Shown in pieces: positions 45,954 to 56,000 of a DNA stretch of 64,000 nucleotides. The DNA lies in assembly GCF_019448085.1 (NCBI RefSeq), contig NZ_JAGFNZ010000002.1, forward strand, positions 310,001 to 374,000, read 5' to 3'. The notes under the pieces were generated by a model. That model ran no database searches, was not told the DNA's origin, and saw only the letters and a list, made by a program, of their open reading frames with translations. This DNA is from Caproiciproducens faecalis. GTDB lineage: Bacteria; Bacillota; Clostridia; Oscillospirales; Acutalibacteraceae. Within the stretch, counting starts at the first letter, position 1, and each line of letters begins with the position of its first letter. Position numbers and translations under genes: made by a program.

Positions 45954-45980
45954 GAAAGGAGTACGTTACGCACTCCTTTC
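45954..45980 (-). terminator. Hairpin after PTS IIC gene, possible attenuator
   Basis: GAAAGGAGT-acgttacgc-ACTCCTTTC is a perfect 9-bp stem just past the IIC stop. The T run after it is short (TTCTTAAG), so termination may be partial. Confidence 0.5.
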
Positions 45981-45997
45981 TCTCAGCTTCTATGTAA

Positions 45998-47245
45998 TCA
46001 GTCGTTGGAGTCTACTTCCAGCTTGCCTTTTTTAATCAGATTGTTTCTTGCGAAAATAACAATCAGCGCGGTGATGACCGCTCCAATAGCAATACCGGCA
46101 ATATAGGCGGCGATATTGGAAATCAGCGGCCATGCCCAGATTGCGGATTCCGGGAACCACTGAACCGCGCCCATGGCAACGGCGGAGGTACCGCCGACGA
46201 TGGCGCCGATCATGTAGGCCGGAATGGTGATGGAGGGTTTCTCAAGAGCAAACGGGATGGAACCTTCGCTGATGCCCATGAAGGCAAGGAACATGGCGGT
46301 TTTGCCCTGGGGATAGAACTGCTTGTCAAAAACATGTCTGCCGACAACCATTTTGTCAATGATCGTCGCAAGGCCAAGACCGATGGACGGAACGACAATG
46401 GCGATGCAGCGGGCCGTAATCGGCAGCAGCTTGTCGGTCGTAAAGCTCAGGGCCACAAAGCCCGCAGCCTTGTTGATCGGGCCGCCAAGGTCAATGGCGG
46501 TCGCAGCGGAAAGTGCGATTGCGTAGCCAAAGCTGCCTGCCGCGCCTGCAGCGCCCAGAGCGGATTTAATTCCAGAGTTGATCAGTCCGCCGAGCGGGGT
46601 AACAACCAAGTGCATACCGAGCATAACGCCGGCAGCCGCAATAATCGGGATTAAGAATGTTGTTTTGAAAGCAAGCATATTGTGGCTTACTTTAATGGAT
46701 TTGTTCAGCCATTTTACGAAATAGCCAGCCGCGATAGCAATCAGGATTGCGCCCAGGAAGGTGGAGGCAACCGGGGAATTCGCTTCCCATTTGCCGTCTG
46801 TAAGGCTCAGAATGGAGGTCGGTTTTGTAGCCATCAGGCCGCCGATAAAGCCGGCCGGGAAAGCGAGCTTGCCGCCGATGGAGTTCGCCATAAAGGCCGC
46901 GAACATCGGGATGGCAAAGCCGAACAGGGTGCCGCCGAATTCCAGAGTCAGCTGGGCGAATTTGAGCAAACCGATGGATGACCCGGTGTATTTTCCGGAG
47001 TTCATTGCGTCTATAATGCCCATGGAGGGGTCGACGCCGAGGATTACATAAGGAATCAGCTGGGACAGCGCCAGAATCAGTCCGCCCATAATCAGGAACG
47101 GAATCATGTTGGAAATACCGGTCATAACATGTTTGGAAAGCTCTGCCCAGACACCCTTTTTCTCCGGTGCGGGGGAAGTGGAACCGATATTAAGCTTTGG
47201 ACGGTCGGTTCCGCCGTTGACTGCGCTCTTTTTTGTAATTGCCAT
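45998..47245 (-). CDS. PTS fructose/mannose-type enzyme IIC
   Basis: 415 residues, about nine transmembrane helices. The central GGP.NKAAGFVALSF segment (about 265) and GISEGSIPFAL near 330 are typical of EIIC of the fructose family. It forms the translocation channel. Separate IIA and IIB genes lie directly upstream. CTCCTC-complement ribosome site. Confidence 0.93.
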   Translation of the reverse strand: MAITKKSAVNGGTDRPKLNIGSTSPAPEKKGVWAELSKHVMTGISNMIPFLIMGGLILALSQLIPYVILGVDPSMGIIDAMNSGKYTGSSIGLLKFAQLTLEFGGTLFGFAIPMFAAFMANSIGGKLAFPAGFIGGLMATKPTSILSLTDGKWEANSPVASTFLGAILIAIAAGYFVKWLNKSIKVSHNMLAFKTTFLIPIIAAAGVMLGMHLVVTPLGGLINSGIKSALGAAGAAGSFGYAIALSAATAIDLGGPINKAAGFVALSFTTDKLLPITARCIAIVVPSIGLGLATIIDKMVVGRHVFDKQFYPQGKTAMFLAFMGISEGSIPFALEKPSITIPAYMIGAIVGGTSAVAMGAVQWFPESAIWAWPLISNIAAYIAGIAIGAVITALIVIFARNNLIKKGKLEVDSND

Positions 47246-47278
47246 TTTAACTCCTCCTCAAAATATTTATTTATGTAA

Positions 47279-47605
47279 TTACTGTGCTTCTGCGGAAATC
47301 ATTTCTTCGATTTCCTTAATGATGCCTTTGGCGTTTTTGATGGCGTCCTGCAGGCCGATTTCGTACACATCGTAGTTGTCGAAACGGTCATTATTTTCCG
47401 GTGTGATCGCCACAGCCTGAATAATAATATCGGCTTCCTCAAGATCCTTCGGGGTCAGCGCGTTTTGGATTCCGTCCGCGCCCTGCGTTTCGATTTTCAC
47501 CTCGTACCCCAGTTCCTTCGCCGCCTCTTCCAGGGACTGCGCGGCCATGAAGGTATGGGCCAGACCCATTGTGCAGGCGCACAGAGCTACCAGTTTTTTT
47601 GCCAT
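47279..47605 (-). CDS. PTS fructose/mannose-type enzyme IIB
   Basis: 108 residues. The phospho-Cys is in the loop CACTMGLAHT at about residue 10, as in FruA and FrvB IIB domains. It passes phosphate from IIA to the incoming sugar on IIC. Confidence 0.92.
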   Translation of the reverse strand: MAKKLVALCACTMGLAHTFMAAQSLEEAAKELGYEVKIETQGADGIQNALTPKDLEEADIIIQAVAITPENNDRFDNYDVYEIGLQDAIKNAKGIIKEIEEMISAEAQ

Positions 47606-47621
47606 GTTCTGTTCCTCCTTC

Positions 47622-48083
47622 TTAACTTTGAATTGCTTGATTTATAATACCGAATATTTCATCGGAATCACACGAATTGAGCAGTGACTTCTGAAACTCC
47701 GCGTTGACCAGCTTGCGGGAAAGCGCGGAAAGAAGCTTCAGGTGGACCGTACCTTCCACTTCCCTGGGAACCAGCAGAGCGAAAACAACAACGGTCGGCT
47801 CCCCGTCCATGGACGGCCAGTCAATGCCGCGCTTTGTCTTAACCACCATCACAGATGGTTTCAGGATTGCGTCACAGCGCGTGTGCGGAATTGCAAAACC
47901 GTCGCTGAAACCGGTGCTGTCCACCGCTTCGCGCTCCATAAAACCGTCGATGGTGCCCTGCACACTGGAACTGATTCCAAACTCCACCGCCTTTTCGGCA
48001 ATGAAGGCAAGACATTCCGCTTTTGTGGAAACATCCGCATCTATCAGAACATACTCCCTCTTAAAAACGCTATCTTCCTGCAT
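47622..48083 (-). CDS. PTS fructose/mannose-type enzyme IIA
   Basis: 153 residues, EIIA-2 fold. The phospho-His is in GFAIPHTRC (about residue 66). AAGGAG lies seven bases before the ATG. It receives phosphate from HPr, probably including the divergent HPr paralogue encoded at 50345, and may also phosphorylate the PRD regulator encoded upstream. Confidence 0.92.
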   Translation of the reverse strand: MQEDSVFKREYVLIDADVSTKAECLAFIAEKAVEFGISSSVQGTIDGFMEREAVDSTGFSDGFAIPHTRCDAILKPSVMVVKTKRGIDWPSMDGEPTVVVFALLVPREVEGTVHLKLLSALSRKLVNAEFQKSLLNSCDSDEIFGIINQAIQS

Positions 48084-48095
48084 ATGTGTTCTCCT

Positions 48096-49952
48096 TCAAT
48101 AAGAAAAATTTTTAATAAATTGGTCATAAGAAGAGGAAGCAATCAGCTGGTTCACCAGTTTGATATCCTTTACACACCCATACAACTCACGGAACATCGA
48201 TGCATTGGCGCTGTCAGCGCTGTTAAAGCTGATAAAGAACAGCAACTGAACATTTTCCTCCCCCCATTTAATCGGTTGCGGTAAAATGCCGATCCCCACC
48301 ACGGAAGGCAGATTGCCCTGAAAAATCGTATGGGGGACAGCCACCAGATTGCCAATGTCCGTGGAGGATTTCTTCTCCCTCATTTTGACGGAATCCAGCG
48401 TGCTTTTCTGAATGAGGCCCATTGCCAGCATTCGTTTTCCAATCTCTTCAATTGCCTCTTCCCTTGTCTGCGCCTGTAACCGGAAAAACGCTTCCGGCCG
48501 GAACATGGAAACAAGGCTGGGTTTCTCTTTCCCGCGGTGATGCAGGGCATCTTTAATCCGGACAATACAGTCACTGCCCAGAAAATCTTCGATGACCACC
48601 AGCGGAATACTGCTGTGATAATTGTCGATGTCTACGGTTGAAATAACAATGTCCGGATCGTGTGCCAGAGCGCTTTCCAGATAATGAATCGGGTACACGC
48701 CGGCAATTTCAAGCTCCGGGATTTCCCTGCTGATCCGCTCGGTAATCAGCTGACTGGTGCCGATTCCGTAGCTGCACAGGATGGCTGCCTTTTTCCGGCT
48801 GTTCATTCTTTCATGGAACGCGCCGAAATGCATGGCAAGGTACCCCAGTTCATCTTCGCCTATCGTTACCCCGTACTCTTTTTCAATTTTCTGCGCCAGA
48901 AATATCGCGTAGTTCATTTCAATGGGGTATTTCTTTTTGATCTGGCTGAGCAGGGGATTTTTCACAGAAATCTGATTTTCCATCCGCTCCAGAAGAATTT
49001 TGATGTGTACGGAAAGAGATTCAATCACCTTTTCGTCGGCGGAATACTCGGAGCCAGAAATCAGAGAGATTTCCTTAATCCGGTCCTTTACAAAGGTGTG
49101 GATATGGTCCTCCACATTTACTTTATCTGCTTCAAAGCTTTGTATCACGGGGCCGGAGAGCGCGGCAATATACTGAAACTCCTTGTCATTCAGCACAATG
49201 TCAAAGGACTTCGCAAGCGGATCCATGATCTGATGAATGACCTGCAGATGATACTTCCGCACGTTTTTCGGCAACGAAAGATGGGTCAGGCAGCAGTTCT
49301 GTCTTGCGCGGGAAAAGGAAACGGCAATGCGCATGGACAGATTCTGAATATCCCTGTCCGCGGCAACTACCTGTATCCGTTTTAAATTTTCCAGCACGGC
49401 ACTGTCGATCTGTTTATATTCTTTTTCGCTCAGATTCGGCAGATTCACCTGAAAGCTGCCCTGCTCAATATTGAACCCGATATCCGTCAGAAGTGTGCGG
49501 ATATTGATTTCCTCGCCGTCTATAAACAGCCCGTAATAGGGTTTTGATGACAGCTCCAGTCCATATTTGTGAAGATAGTCTTTCACGGACGGCGTCATCT
49601 TGTTAACGGTGGAAGGGCTTAAATGCACACGGCCGGAAAGCGCTTCTATTGTGATTGGCTGTGACTGGATGATGGTCAGCAGCGTGCTCCTAACACGTTC
49701 GGCGCTGTCGTCATAGGACTCGCCGCTCAGCAGCTTTTTCACCGTTCTGAGGTCGCCTTTCAGCTCGTAGCCCACGCCGCGCTTTGAAACGATTTCCAGC
49801 CCGTATTCCTTGATTTCATCATTGATAATTTCCACATATCGTTTGGCAGTACGGGAAGAAATGTCGATCAGCTTGGCAATGTCCTCCGCTGTCAGCGGTG
49901 TCTGTGTCTCGCTGAGATGTTGTATCAGTTTGATCTGAATTTTTGTCAGCAT
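48096..49952 (-). CDS. PRD-containing transcriptional regulator (BglG/MtlR/FrvR type)
   Basis: 618 residues; AGGGAGGTGATT fixes the ATG at 49952. N-terminal HTH_11 (TAEDIAKLIDISSRTAKRYVE), a second helix-turn-helix region, two PRD domains (about 170-390, with EDELGYLAMHFGAFHE in PRD2), an EIIB-like domain with ILCSYGIGTSQ (about 400) and a C-terminal EIIA-like domain with AVPHTIF (about 560). Activity is set by phosphorylation of PRD, EIIB and EIIA residues from HPr and the IIA or IIB of its own system. First gene of the PTS-peptidase operon. Confidence 0.93.
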   Translation of the reverse strand: MLTKIQIKLIQHLSETQTPLTAEDIAKLIDISSRTAKRYVEIINDEIKEYGLEIVSKRGVGYELKGDLRTVKKLLSGESYDDSAERVRSTLLTIIQSQPITIEALSGRVHLSPSTVNKMTPSVKDYLHKYGLELSSKPYYGLFIDGEEINIRTLLTDIGFNIEQGSFQVNLPNLSEKEYKQIDSAVLENLKRIQVVAADRDIQNLSMRIAVSFSRARQNCCLTHLSLPKNVRKYHLQVIHQIMDPLAKSFDIVLNDKEFQYIAALSGPVIQSFEADKVNVEDHIHTFVKDRIKEISLISGSEYSADEKVIESLSVHIKILLERMENQISVKNPLLSQIKKKYPIEMNYAIFLAQKIEKEYGVTIGEDELGYLAMHFGAFHERMNSRKKAAILCSYGIGTSQLITERISREIPELEIAGVYPIHYLESALAHDPDIVISTVDIDNYHSSIPLVVIEDFLGSDCIVRIKDALHHRGKEKPSLVSMFRPEAFFRLQAQTREEAIEEIGKRMLAMGLIQKSTLDSVKMREKKSSTDIGNLVAVPHTIFQGNLPSVVGIGILPQPIKWGEENVQLLFFISFNSADSANASMFRELYGCVKDIKLVNQLIASSSYDQFIKNFSY

Positions 49953-50257
49953 CCAATCACCTCCCTTGTGTTTGATCTCACCGGTCAATTCTATTATAAC
50001 TTTTTATACGGGAATTTCCTTATAATCTTTGACATCGGATGGTGCCACTGAAAACAAATTACTGTTTATCTTGTATAATTTATGTGTCAAATCCGTGAAT
50101 TTACGGCAGTTTTGGGACTTTTCATCTTTTCATAAATCAAGAAAAACGCAGAAAAATTAGACGGTACAATCCCTGTTTGCAAAACATAATAATTCTCAAT
50201 GTGAATATTTTTTCTTTGTCCGCGCTTAAATCTAACCCCTGCGGAAAATACGAATAG
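49953..50257. other. Divergent intergenic region between PRD regulator and HPr genes
   Basis: About 390 bases with the part after 50258 holding the HPr promoter. A TTGACA element is present on the minus strand (50090-50085) without a convincing -10 box. AT-rich; no hairpin or operator stands out. Confidence 0.4.
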
Positions 50258-50285
50258 TTGCATTTCCTTGTGAGTATGTTATCAT
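50258..50285 (+). promoter_or_regulatory. Sigma-A promoter of HPr gene
   Basis: TTGCAT (50258-50263), 16-base spacer, TATCAT (50280-50285), about 60 bases before the ATG. Confidence 0.55.
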
Positions 50286-50344
50286 AAAAAGCAGAAAAAA
50301 CAAGTGCGTCGCTGGCGCAAATGACAGCTAAAGGGAGTATTTTC

Positions 50345-50602
50345 ATGAAACAGTTTACTTATACCGTTACAGACCCAGAAGGAATCCATGCTCGTCCGGC
50401 CGGACTGCTTGTAAAAGCAGCGTCTGCGTTCGCTTCGGACATTCAGGTGGTTAAGAATGGAACTGCGGCAAACGCCAAAAAGATCTTCGCGGTCATGGGA
50501 CTGGCCGTGAAAAAGGGCGAATCGGTCACCGTTACTGCACAGGGCGGTGACGAGGAAAAAGCCACCGAAACGCTGCTTGCTTTCTTTAAGGCCAATTTAT
50601 AA
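50345..50602 (+). CDS. HPr-family phosphocarrier lacking the regulatory serine
   Basis: 85 residues; AAAGGGAG nine bases before the ATG at 50345. The active-site His is present in EGIHARPAG. The segment that carries Ser46 in Bacillus HPr (NLKSIMGVM) reads NAKKIFAVM here, so the serine phosphorylated by HPr kinase is a lysine. It can thus pass phosphate to IIA but should not take part in CcpA-type catabolite control. Divergent from the PTS operon, so it is probably a dedicated FPr-like carrier. Confidence 0.93.
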   Translation: MKQFTYTVTDPEGIHARPAGLLVKAASAFASDIQVVKNGTAANAKKIFAVMGLAVKKGESVTVTAQGGDEEKATETLLAFFKANL

Positions 50603-50642
50603 AGTTAGCATATCCGCAATCACTCACAGCTGAAAAGCAGAC

Positions 50643-50676
50643 AAAAAAGCGCAGGGAACGAATCCCTGCGCTTTTT
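50643..50676 (+). terminator. Rho-independent terminator of HPr gene
   Basis: AGCGCAGGGA-acgaa-TCCCTGCGCT followed by TTTTT, with an A run in front. Confidence 0.92.
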
Positions 50677-50707
50677 GCAGATGTTCTATTCGGCTTCTTG
50701 ATAAAAA

Positions 50708-51916
50708 TTATGTAACCACCACATGGTCGCGTGTCTTTTTTGCTTCGTATAAGGCTTTGTCAGCAATATTAATAAACTCTGAAAGAGCGATCCCACTGTC
50801 GGGTACAACGGTATAGGCCCCCACACTCACGGATACGACGGGCCCTCCGGGCGAATGCCGGTGCGGAATCGCAAGATTCTTGATTTCCTCTTTTATTTTA
50901 TGAGCGACTAGGGATACCTGATCGCTCTCCATACAGGGAAGTAAGACTGCGAATTCGTCTCCGCCGTACCGGGTCACAGAATCAGAAGAGCGTCTGACAC
51001 ATGAAGCAAGCACGCCCGCAATCTGTCTGACACAGCGGTCCCCAGCCGGATGGCCGTAATGGTCATTGAATTCCTTAAAATAGTCAATATCAATCATAAT
51101 CAGAGCAATCGGTGCCCGGCCGCGCTGACAGCGGTTCCACTCCCGCCGGACGGTTCGGTCAAAGTAAGAACGGTTATAAACATTGGTCAGCCCGTCCGTT
51201 ACAGCCAGCTTTTCCAGCGTCTGATTGGCCAGTGTGAGCTGTCCATTGATTCTTTGCAGTTCTTCATTTTTTTCCCGTATGATTTTACCGTTGTGAAATT
51301 CGTAAATTTTATTTTTGTACATCATGTGAGCGATCGCCCACGACAAAACTACATAAGAGGCACTGTTGAGTGAATTATTGAATAAAAACCCCTCCGACTT
51401 CTGGAAAGCGGGCAAAAGCAGAAGAAAAACTCCTTCTGTTCCCAAATAAATAAAAAATAAAGTGACAGGTGAATAAAAAGGAACGACCGCCACACAAATA
51501 ACGGCGACGGTAAAAACGATAATCTGACCGGAGGTCAGCTGATCCAGCAGAGTGATTCCGGCGCACCAGAGCAGAATGAATCCCGCAAACAGGATCCCGG
51601 TTGTCCAGATTGCTCTCCTGTTCCTGTCTATATTCTTTTCAAACTGGCGGAAAAAGAGAAGAAACACCGTCATCGACGCGATCATTACCGCATACATCAG
51701 CAAATAGTAGCGCTGAGGCTCCCGTAAAAGTGTATCACGCTTTACCATACAGGAAAACAGAATCGCAGCAGCTTCCAGCACAAGGAAGGTAACGGCAGTC
51801 ATTTTGCCGCGTTTGATGTTTGCTGTCAGAATATAAAGATCAAATTCTTTTTGTTCTTCCGTTGATATCTTCAAATGAAAAAAATTCTTTAGTTTCAGAA
51901 GCAGCGTTTCTTCCAT
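50708..51916 (-). CDS. Membrane diguanylate cyclase (GGDEF)
   Basis: 402 residues. Six hydrophobic helices between residues 38 and 200, a short coiled linker, then a GGDEF domain from about 235. The active-site loop is RYGGDEF, and RSSD five residues before it matches the c-di-GMP inhibitory I-site. It should synthesise c-di-GMP under product control. AAGGAG precedes the ATG. It sits between HPr and a DeoR regulator without an obvious operon; c-di-GMP often controls adhesion in this group and the giant surface protein is nearby. Confidence 0.93.
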   Translation of the reverse strand: MEETLLLKLKNFFHLKISTEEQKEFDLYILTANIKRGKMTAVTFLVLEAAAILFSCMVKRDTLLREPQRYYLLMYAVMIASMTVFLLFFRQFEKNIDRNRRAIWTTGILFAGFILLWCAGITLLDQLTSGQIIVFTVAVICVAVVPFYSPVTLFFIYLGTEGVFLLLLPAFQKSEGFLFNNSLNSASYVVLSWAIAHMMYKNKIYEFHNGKIIREKNEELQRINGQLTLANQTLEKLAVTDGLTNVYNRSYFDRTVRREWNRCQRGRAPIALIMIDIDYFKEFNDHYGHPAGDRCVRQIAGVLASCVRRSSDSVTRYGGDEFAVLLPCMESDQVSLVAHKIKEEIKNLAIPHRHSPGGPVVSVSVGAYTVVPDSGIALSEFINIADKALYEAKKTRDHVVVT

Positions 51917-52065
51917 TTTGTGGCTCCTTAGCGGCAGCGCTTATCCCATAGGAAAAGTGTGTCACAGAAATATATATTTTCTATATATTACCATAAATAG
52001 AAATATGTTTAAACTGTGAAATTCTTCTTTTATGACTTATTTAGAAAATAATCGACTTTTTTCGC

Positions 52066-52848
52066 TTACTTCTCCCCACGCGGATCAGCGGTCACAATTT
52101 TCCTGCACACCTTTTCCAGTTTGGAGTAATACGTCTGCGAAATGCCGCTGTCGGTGACCACACAGTCAAATTCGGAAAGATCGGCGTACCGGGTCAGAAA
52201 AGTCTGTCCGAATTTGGTATGATCCGTCAGAAGATACTTCCGGTTACCCGCGCGAAGCAGTGCTTTTTTCACCAAAGCATCCTCCGGTTCCGACACCGTC
52301 GCGCCGTACTCCAAGCTGCAGCCAAGCGTACCGATGAAAACTTTGTCCGCGCGAAAATTCTGAAAAAACTCCGCGGTAATCCCGCTGATGGCCCCCGCGG
52401 ACACTTCGCTGTATTGCCCCGGAGCAAGGATCAGCCGAATTTTCGGACGGCTCCCCAAATACTGGACAACCGGCCACGAATTCGTGATGACAGTCAGCTT
52501 TTTCTCCTGGATGCATCTGGCGAGCTGAAGCGTGGTGGTTCCGCAGTCAAGGATAACGGTATCGCCGTCCTCAATCAGCCGGGACGCTTCGTATCCGATG
52601 GCCTGCTTGCAGTCGGTCAGCTGGCCGGACTTAACGGAAAAACTTGGCTCCACCGCCGTGCGGATGTTTAAGTACGCTCCCCCGTAGCTGGTCGTGACAA
52701 AGCCCTGCTTTTCAAAGAAAAGCAGATCCCTCCGGATCGTCATGGCGGAAACATGGAACCGTTGTGCCAGATCGTTCACTTCCACAGAACTCTCTTTTTG
52801 CAGAATCTGATAAATTTCCATCCTGCGTCGTGCAGCGCTCATTTCCAT
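52066..52848 (-). CDS. DeoR-family transcriptional regulator
   Basis: 260 residues. N-terminal helix-turn-helix (VNDLAQRFHVSAMTIRRDL), then the DeoRC sensor with DCGTTTLQLAR and LTDHTKFG, which usually binds a phosphorylated sugar. A good promoter lies upstream; the gene downstream on the same strand is the diguanylate cyclase, 150 bases away. Target unknown. Confidence 0.93.
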   Translation of the reverse strand: MEMSAARRRMEIYQILQKESSVEVNDLAQRFHVSAMTIRRDLLFFEKQGFVTTSYGGAYLNIRTAVEPSFSVKSGQLTDCKQAIGYEASRLIEDGDTVILDCGTTTLQLARCIQEKKLTVITNSWPVVQYLGSRPKIRLILAPGQYSEVSAGAISGITAEFFQNFRADKVFIGTLGCSLEYGATVSEPEDALVKKALLRAGNRKYLLTDHTKFGQTFLTRYADLSEFDCVVTDSGISQTYYSKLEKVCRKIVTADPRGEK

Positions 52849-52939
52849 TGTCTGACCCCATTTCCCTTACACAGTTTCTGAAGCATGATTTTCACATTAT
52901 AAAACAGAAAAAAATGTTGTTTCTTGTTCTATTACGGTT

Positions 52940-52968
52940 ATCTTAGCACAATTGGGAAAAGCCGTCAA
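52940..52968 (-). promoter_or_regulatory. Sigma-A promoter of DeoR-family gene
   Basis: Minus strand TTGACG (52968-52963), 17-base spacer, TAAGAT (52945-52940). About 90 bases before the ATG. Confidence 0.7.
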
Positions 52969-52997
52969 TTTTTTCTTATCACTCCGCTGAAAAGGGG

Positions 52998-53033
52998 CAG
53001 CCGCCCGGTACCCTCCTGAGTACCGGGCGGCTG
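52998..53033 (-). terminator. Terminator of the giant surface protein gene
   Basis: CAGCCGCCCGGTAC-tcaggagg-GTACCGGGCGGCTG is a 14-bp GC-rich stem on the minus strand, followed by CCCCTTTTC. Confidence 0.75.
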
Positions 53034-53052
53034 TAAACTTTGGTCTGGGGTA

Positions 53053-56000
53053 TCAGCCGGATGACGACAGCACCCATCGCCGCACCGCGGGACTGCCCGG
53101 CAGCGTTTGGTAAATTCCGGCGCTGCCCTCGGCCAGCATTCTGACTTTAAAATAATAGGTATTTCCGACTTTCCGCAGCAGGACAGGCTGTACGATCCGT
53201 TGATTTCCGGATGTGAACACAGGTGCTGCGCTGTCCTCCGGCACCGTAAATTTGAACTGATAGGTACTTCCTTTTTTCATGTTGTGGTAGAACGGAGTGT
53301 CGGAGAGAATGCCCTGCGGCACCGTTCCTTGAACAAGGAAAGATGTCTGTGCGCCGCTGGCCGAAGAGGTGGTGATGACGGCTGTCCCCTCGCCTATATC
53401 CATCACCCGGAACAGATAGCCGTCGGGAAGTTTCTTCTCCAGTTCTACCGCTGCAACCAAAGGATTGGAGGAAAATGCCGTCGGAGGCGTCGCATCCGTC
53501 GTTGTAATTTTATAATAGTAAACGGCATTCCGGCTAAAGCGGTAAGCCGCGGTTGTATCGCTCCGGAAATTCGCGTTTTCTCCGGAAACCGTTGTGCCGC
53601 CGTTTGAAGTTACGTCCGATCTCCCTCCGCCCGAATCGTCCGAATGATGTCCACCGGATTTTTCGGTCAGCGCACTCTTTGCAGCCGTCAGCGTCTGAAT
53701 TGCCGTCTGAATATTGGTTTGGGAAGGATTTTCTTCTTTTAAAACGGCCTGCGCTGCTTGAAGCGCCGTCTGGAACGCGGCCCAGCTTGCTGCTGTGTAA
53801 TTGCCCTGTGTGAGCGCGCCGCAGATATCGACAAGAGACTGCAGATCGGAAAGGTTTCCCGCGCCTTCCGTCGTAAAACTGTAAGAATACGTCTGCTGCT
53901 GAACTTCTCCGTTTTCGCTTTTCACAGCGCCGATCGGGACCGTTACGGTATACTGCGTCGCTTCGTTTAACCTTTTTCCGGGATGCAGGGTCAGCCATTC
54001 CCCGTCAATCACAGCGGTAAGAGAGACATTCTGTGAATTGCCGTCGGTGACCTTAATTCCGCTGAAATTGGAACCCTTGCCGACATTCCGATTGTATTTC
54101 ATACGAATGTCGGAACTGATAGGCATATTTTCCGTCTTTTCGCCTGGATCGGCAAAAACAACCGCTGGGCTGGAGGTTACCGTGGTAAACGTAAGGGCAT
54201 ATGCATTTTTCATTTTATGTCCAAAAAAATCGGAAACGGCGTCGGCCGGGATCGTAAGAGTATATTCCGTACCTTTTGCCATATTTCCGCTCGGGGTAAC
54301 CGTCAGGGTGTCGCCGTCGAGCGCCGACTGAATTTCCACCGGATTCAACGAGGAATCCTTCAGGCTGATTCCGCTGAATTCGCTTCCCTTCTGGACATTC
54401 GTGCTGAACGTGACTGCGATGTGCTTCTGTAATTCCACCTGTTCCGCGTTCGGAGCCGGAGAAATACGGTTCACCGTTAGGAACGGAGTTTCCAGTTCAA
54501 ACGAGTCGGCGTTGTCGTCCGCGCTGTTGTCCGTTACACCGGCGGGCAGAACGGCTTTCAGGGTCAAATGGCAGCTGCCGTCGCTGTCCGCAGTCATCCC
54601 GTCAGCGGAAATGATTTGATCGAAACTGCCCGTCATGCCGGCATCCAGTTCGTCAAGCGTTACAGTGGCAAGGGTTTTGCCGCTCTTGTCATCGGTCAGG
54701 TTCAGAACGACATTTTTCAGCGTATCGCTTCCCACATTGTTTACCTCAGCGGTTATTTCATATTTGTTTCCGGCAATATACTCCCCTTTTGCATCGCTAA
54801 CGCTCACATCCGACGCTGAAACCGTTCTGCTGACAATGTTGTTGCTTTCGTCGGACTCTGTGATCCCTTCTGCCGCCGCGACAACCGCGTAAAGACCGCA
54901 GGCTCCTGAAAAACCGGAGTCCGCAAGCCAGTCGATTTCCACCTGCTCCGAAGAATGCCCGGCGATGGTTGTGGATTTGCTTTGTGCCACTTTTACGCCG
55001 CCGTCCGCCGGATCGCCGCGGTAAAGGCTGACCGTCGCATTCTCCGCATAATCGCCGAGGTTGTCGACCGTTACCACCGCGGTCTCCTGAACTCCCGCTA
55101 CCGGTGTTCCGGCGGAAAGCTGCAGCCCCTCGTCTGAATCCAGCGCCAGATCGTGTACCGGCGTGTAGGTCAGCAGCTCCAGATCGACCTGGTCGCTGGC
55201 GCTGTTGTAGTCTTCGCCATCAATGGACTCGGTGACCATGGCGGCCTGCGTATAGAAAATTTTCAATTCTCCGCCGTCCGTATAGGCGGGGCAGTAAGAA
55301 CCGGTATATCCGCCGATGCCGTCTGTCAACACTTTTTCATTGTCCCACAATCCAGCTGCGGCGTCATAGGTGGATTCGACAAGGCCCCTGGTTCCATTGT
55401 CTCCCGGCCTGCAGTAAACGAGCGTAACCTGCGGGTTCTCTCCACCCGTGGAAACGAGCTGGAATTTGTTCCCGGCACCGGAAACGGCATCCGCCGTTTG
55501 GGTTTTGCCGTTCAACCCGGCGCGAAAAACCGTCTGATTGTCCTGATCCCATACGATCAGCCAGTCACCGCTGCTGAAAGTCACCTGAGGATTGACATCC
55601 TCCACATTGTTTTCTGTAACGCGGGCAGTTTCTCCCCACGAAAGGCCGTCGTAGGTTCTGGCGAAAAGCTCCTGATCTTCAGAAGTGGAAAGATTGTCGT
55701 CCAGATCGACGGTATAAAGCAAAATTGTTTTTCCGTCATGCATGGCCAAAGTGGAACTGACTACGGTATGGCCAATGTCAGCCAGTTTCTCCGCACCGCT
55801 CCAGCCGCCGTCCTGCGTCCATTTGGAGAACCAGAGGCTGTCGTGCGCCGTCTGGCCATCGAGCGCGAGCGCGTCGGATTTGACCCATGTGACCAAAGCA
55901 CTGTCCCCGTCAGTCGCCAGCTTCGGCGAATGGTCAAACTGATCGTCGTCCGTCAGCCGCTCTGTTTCAAAACCGCCGCTATCGGTCAGCGGATTTTTGC

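Noticed and set aside
50040-50060. Sigma-54 promoter (TGGCAC on the minus strand) upstream of the PRD regulator
   Set aside because: The -12 element GC is missing at the required spacing, and the regulator has no sigma-54 interaction (AAA) domain.
53053-53200. LPXTG sorting signal or SLH repeats at the end of the giant protein
   Set aside because: The C-terminus ends in a soluble beta module (WVLSSSG) with no hydrophobic tail, LPXTG or SLH motif.
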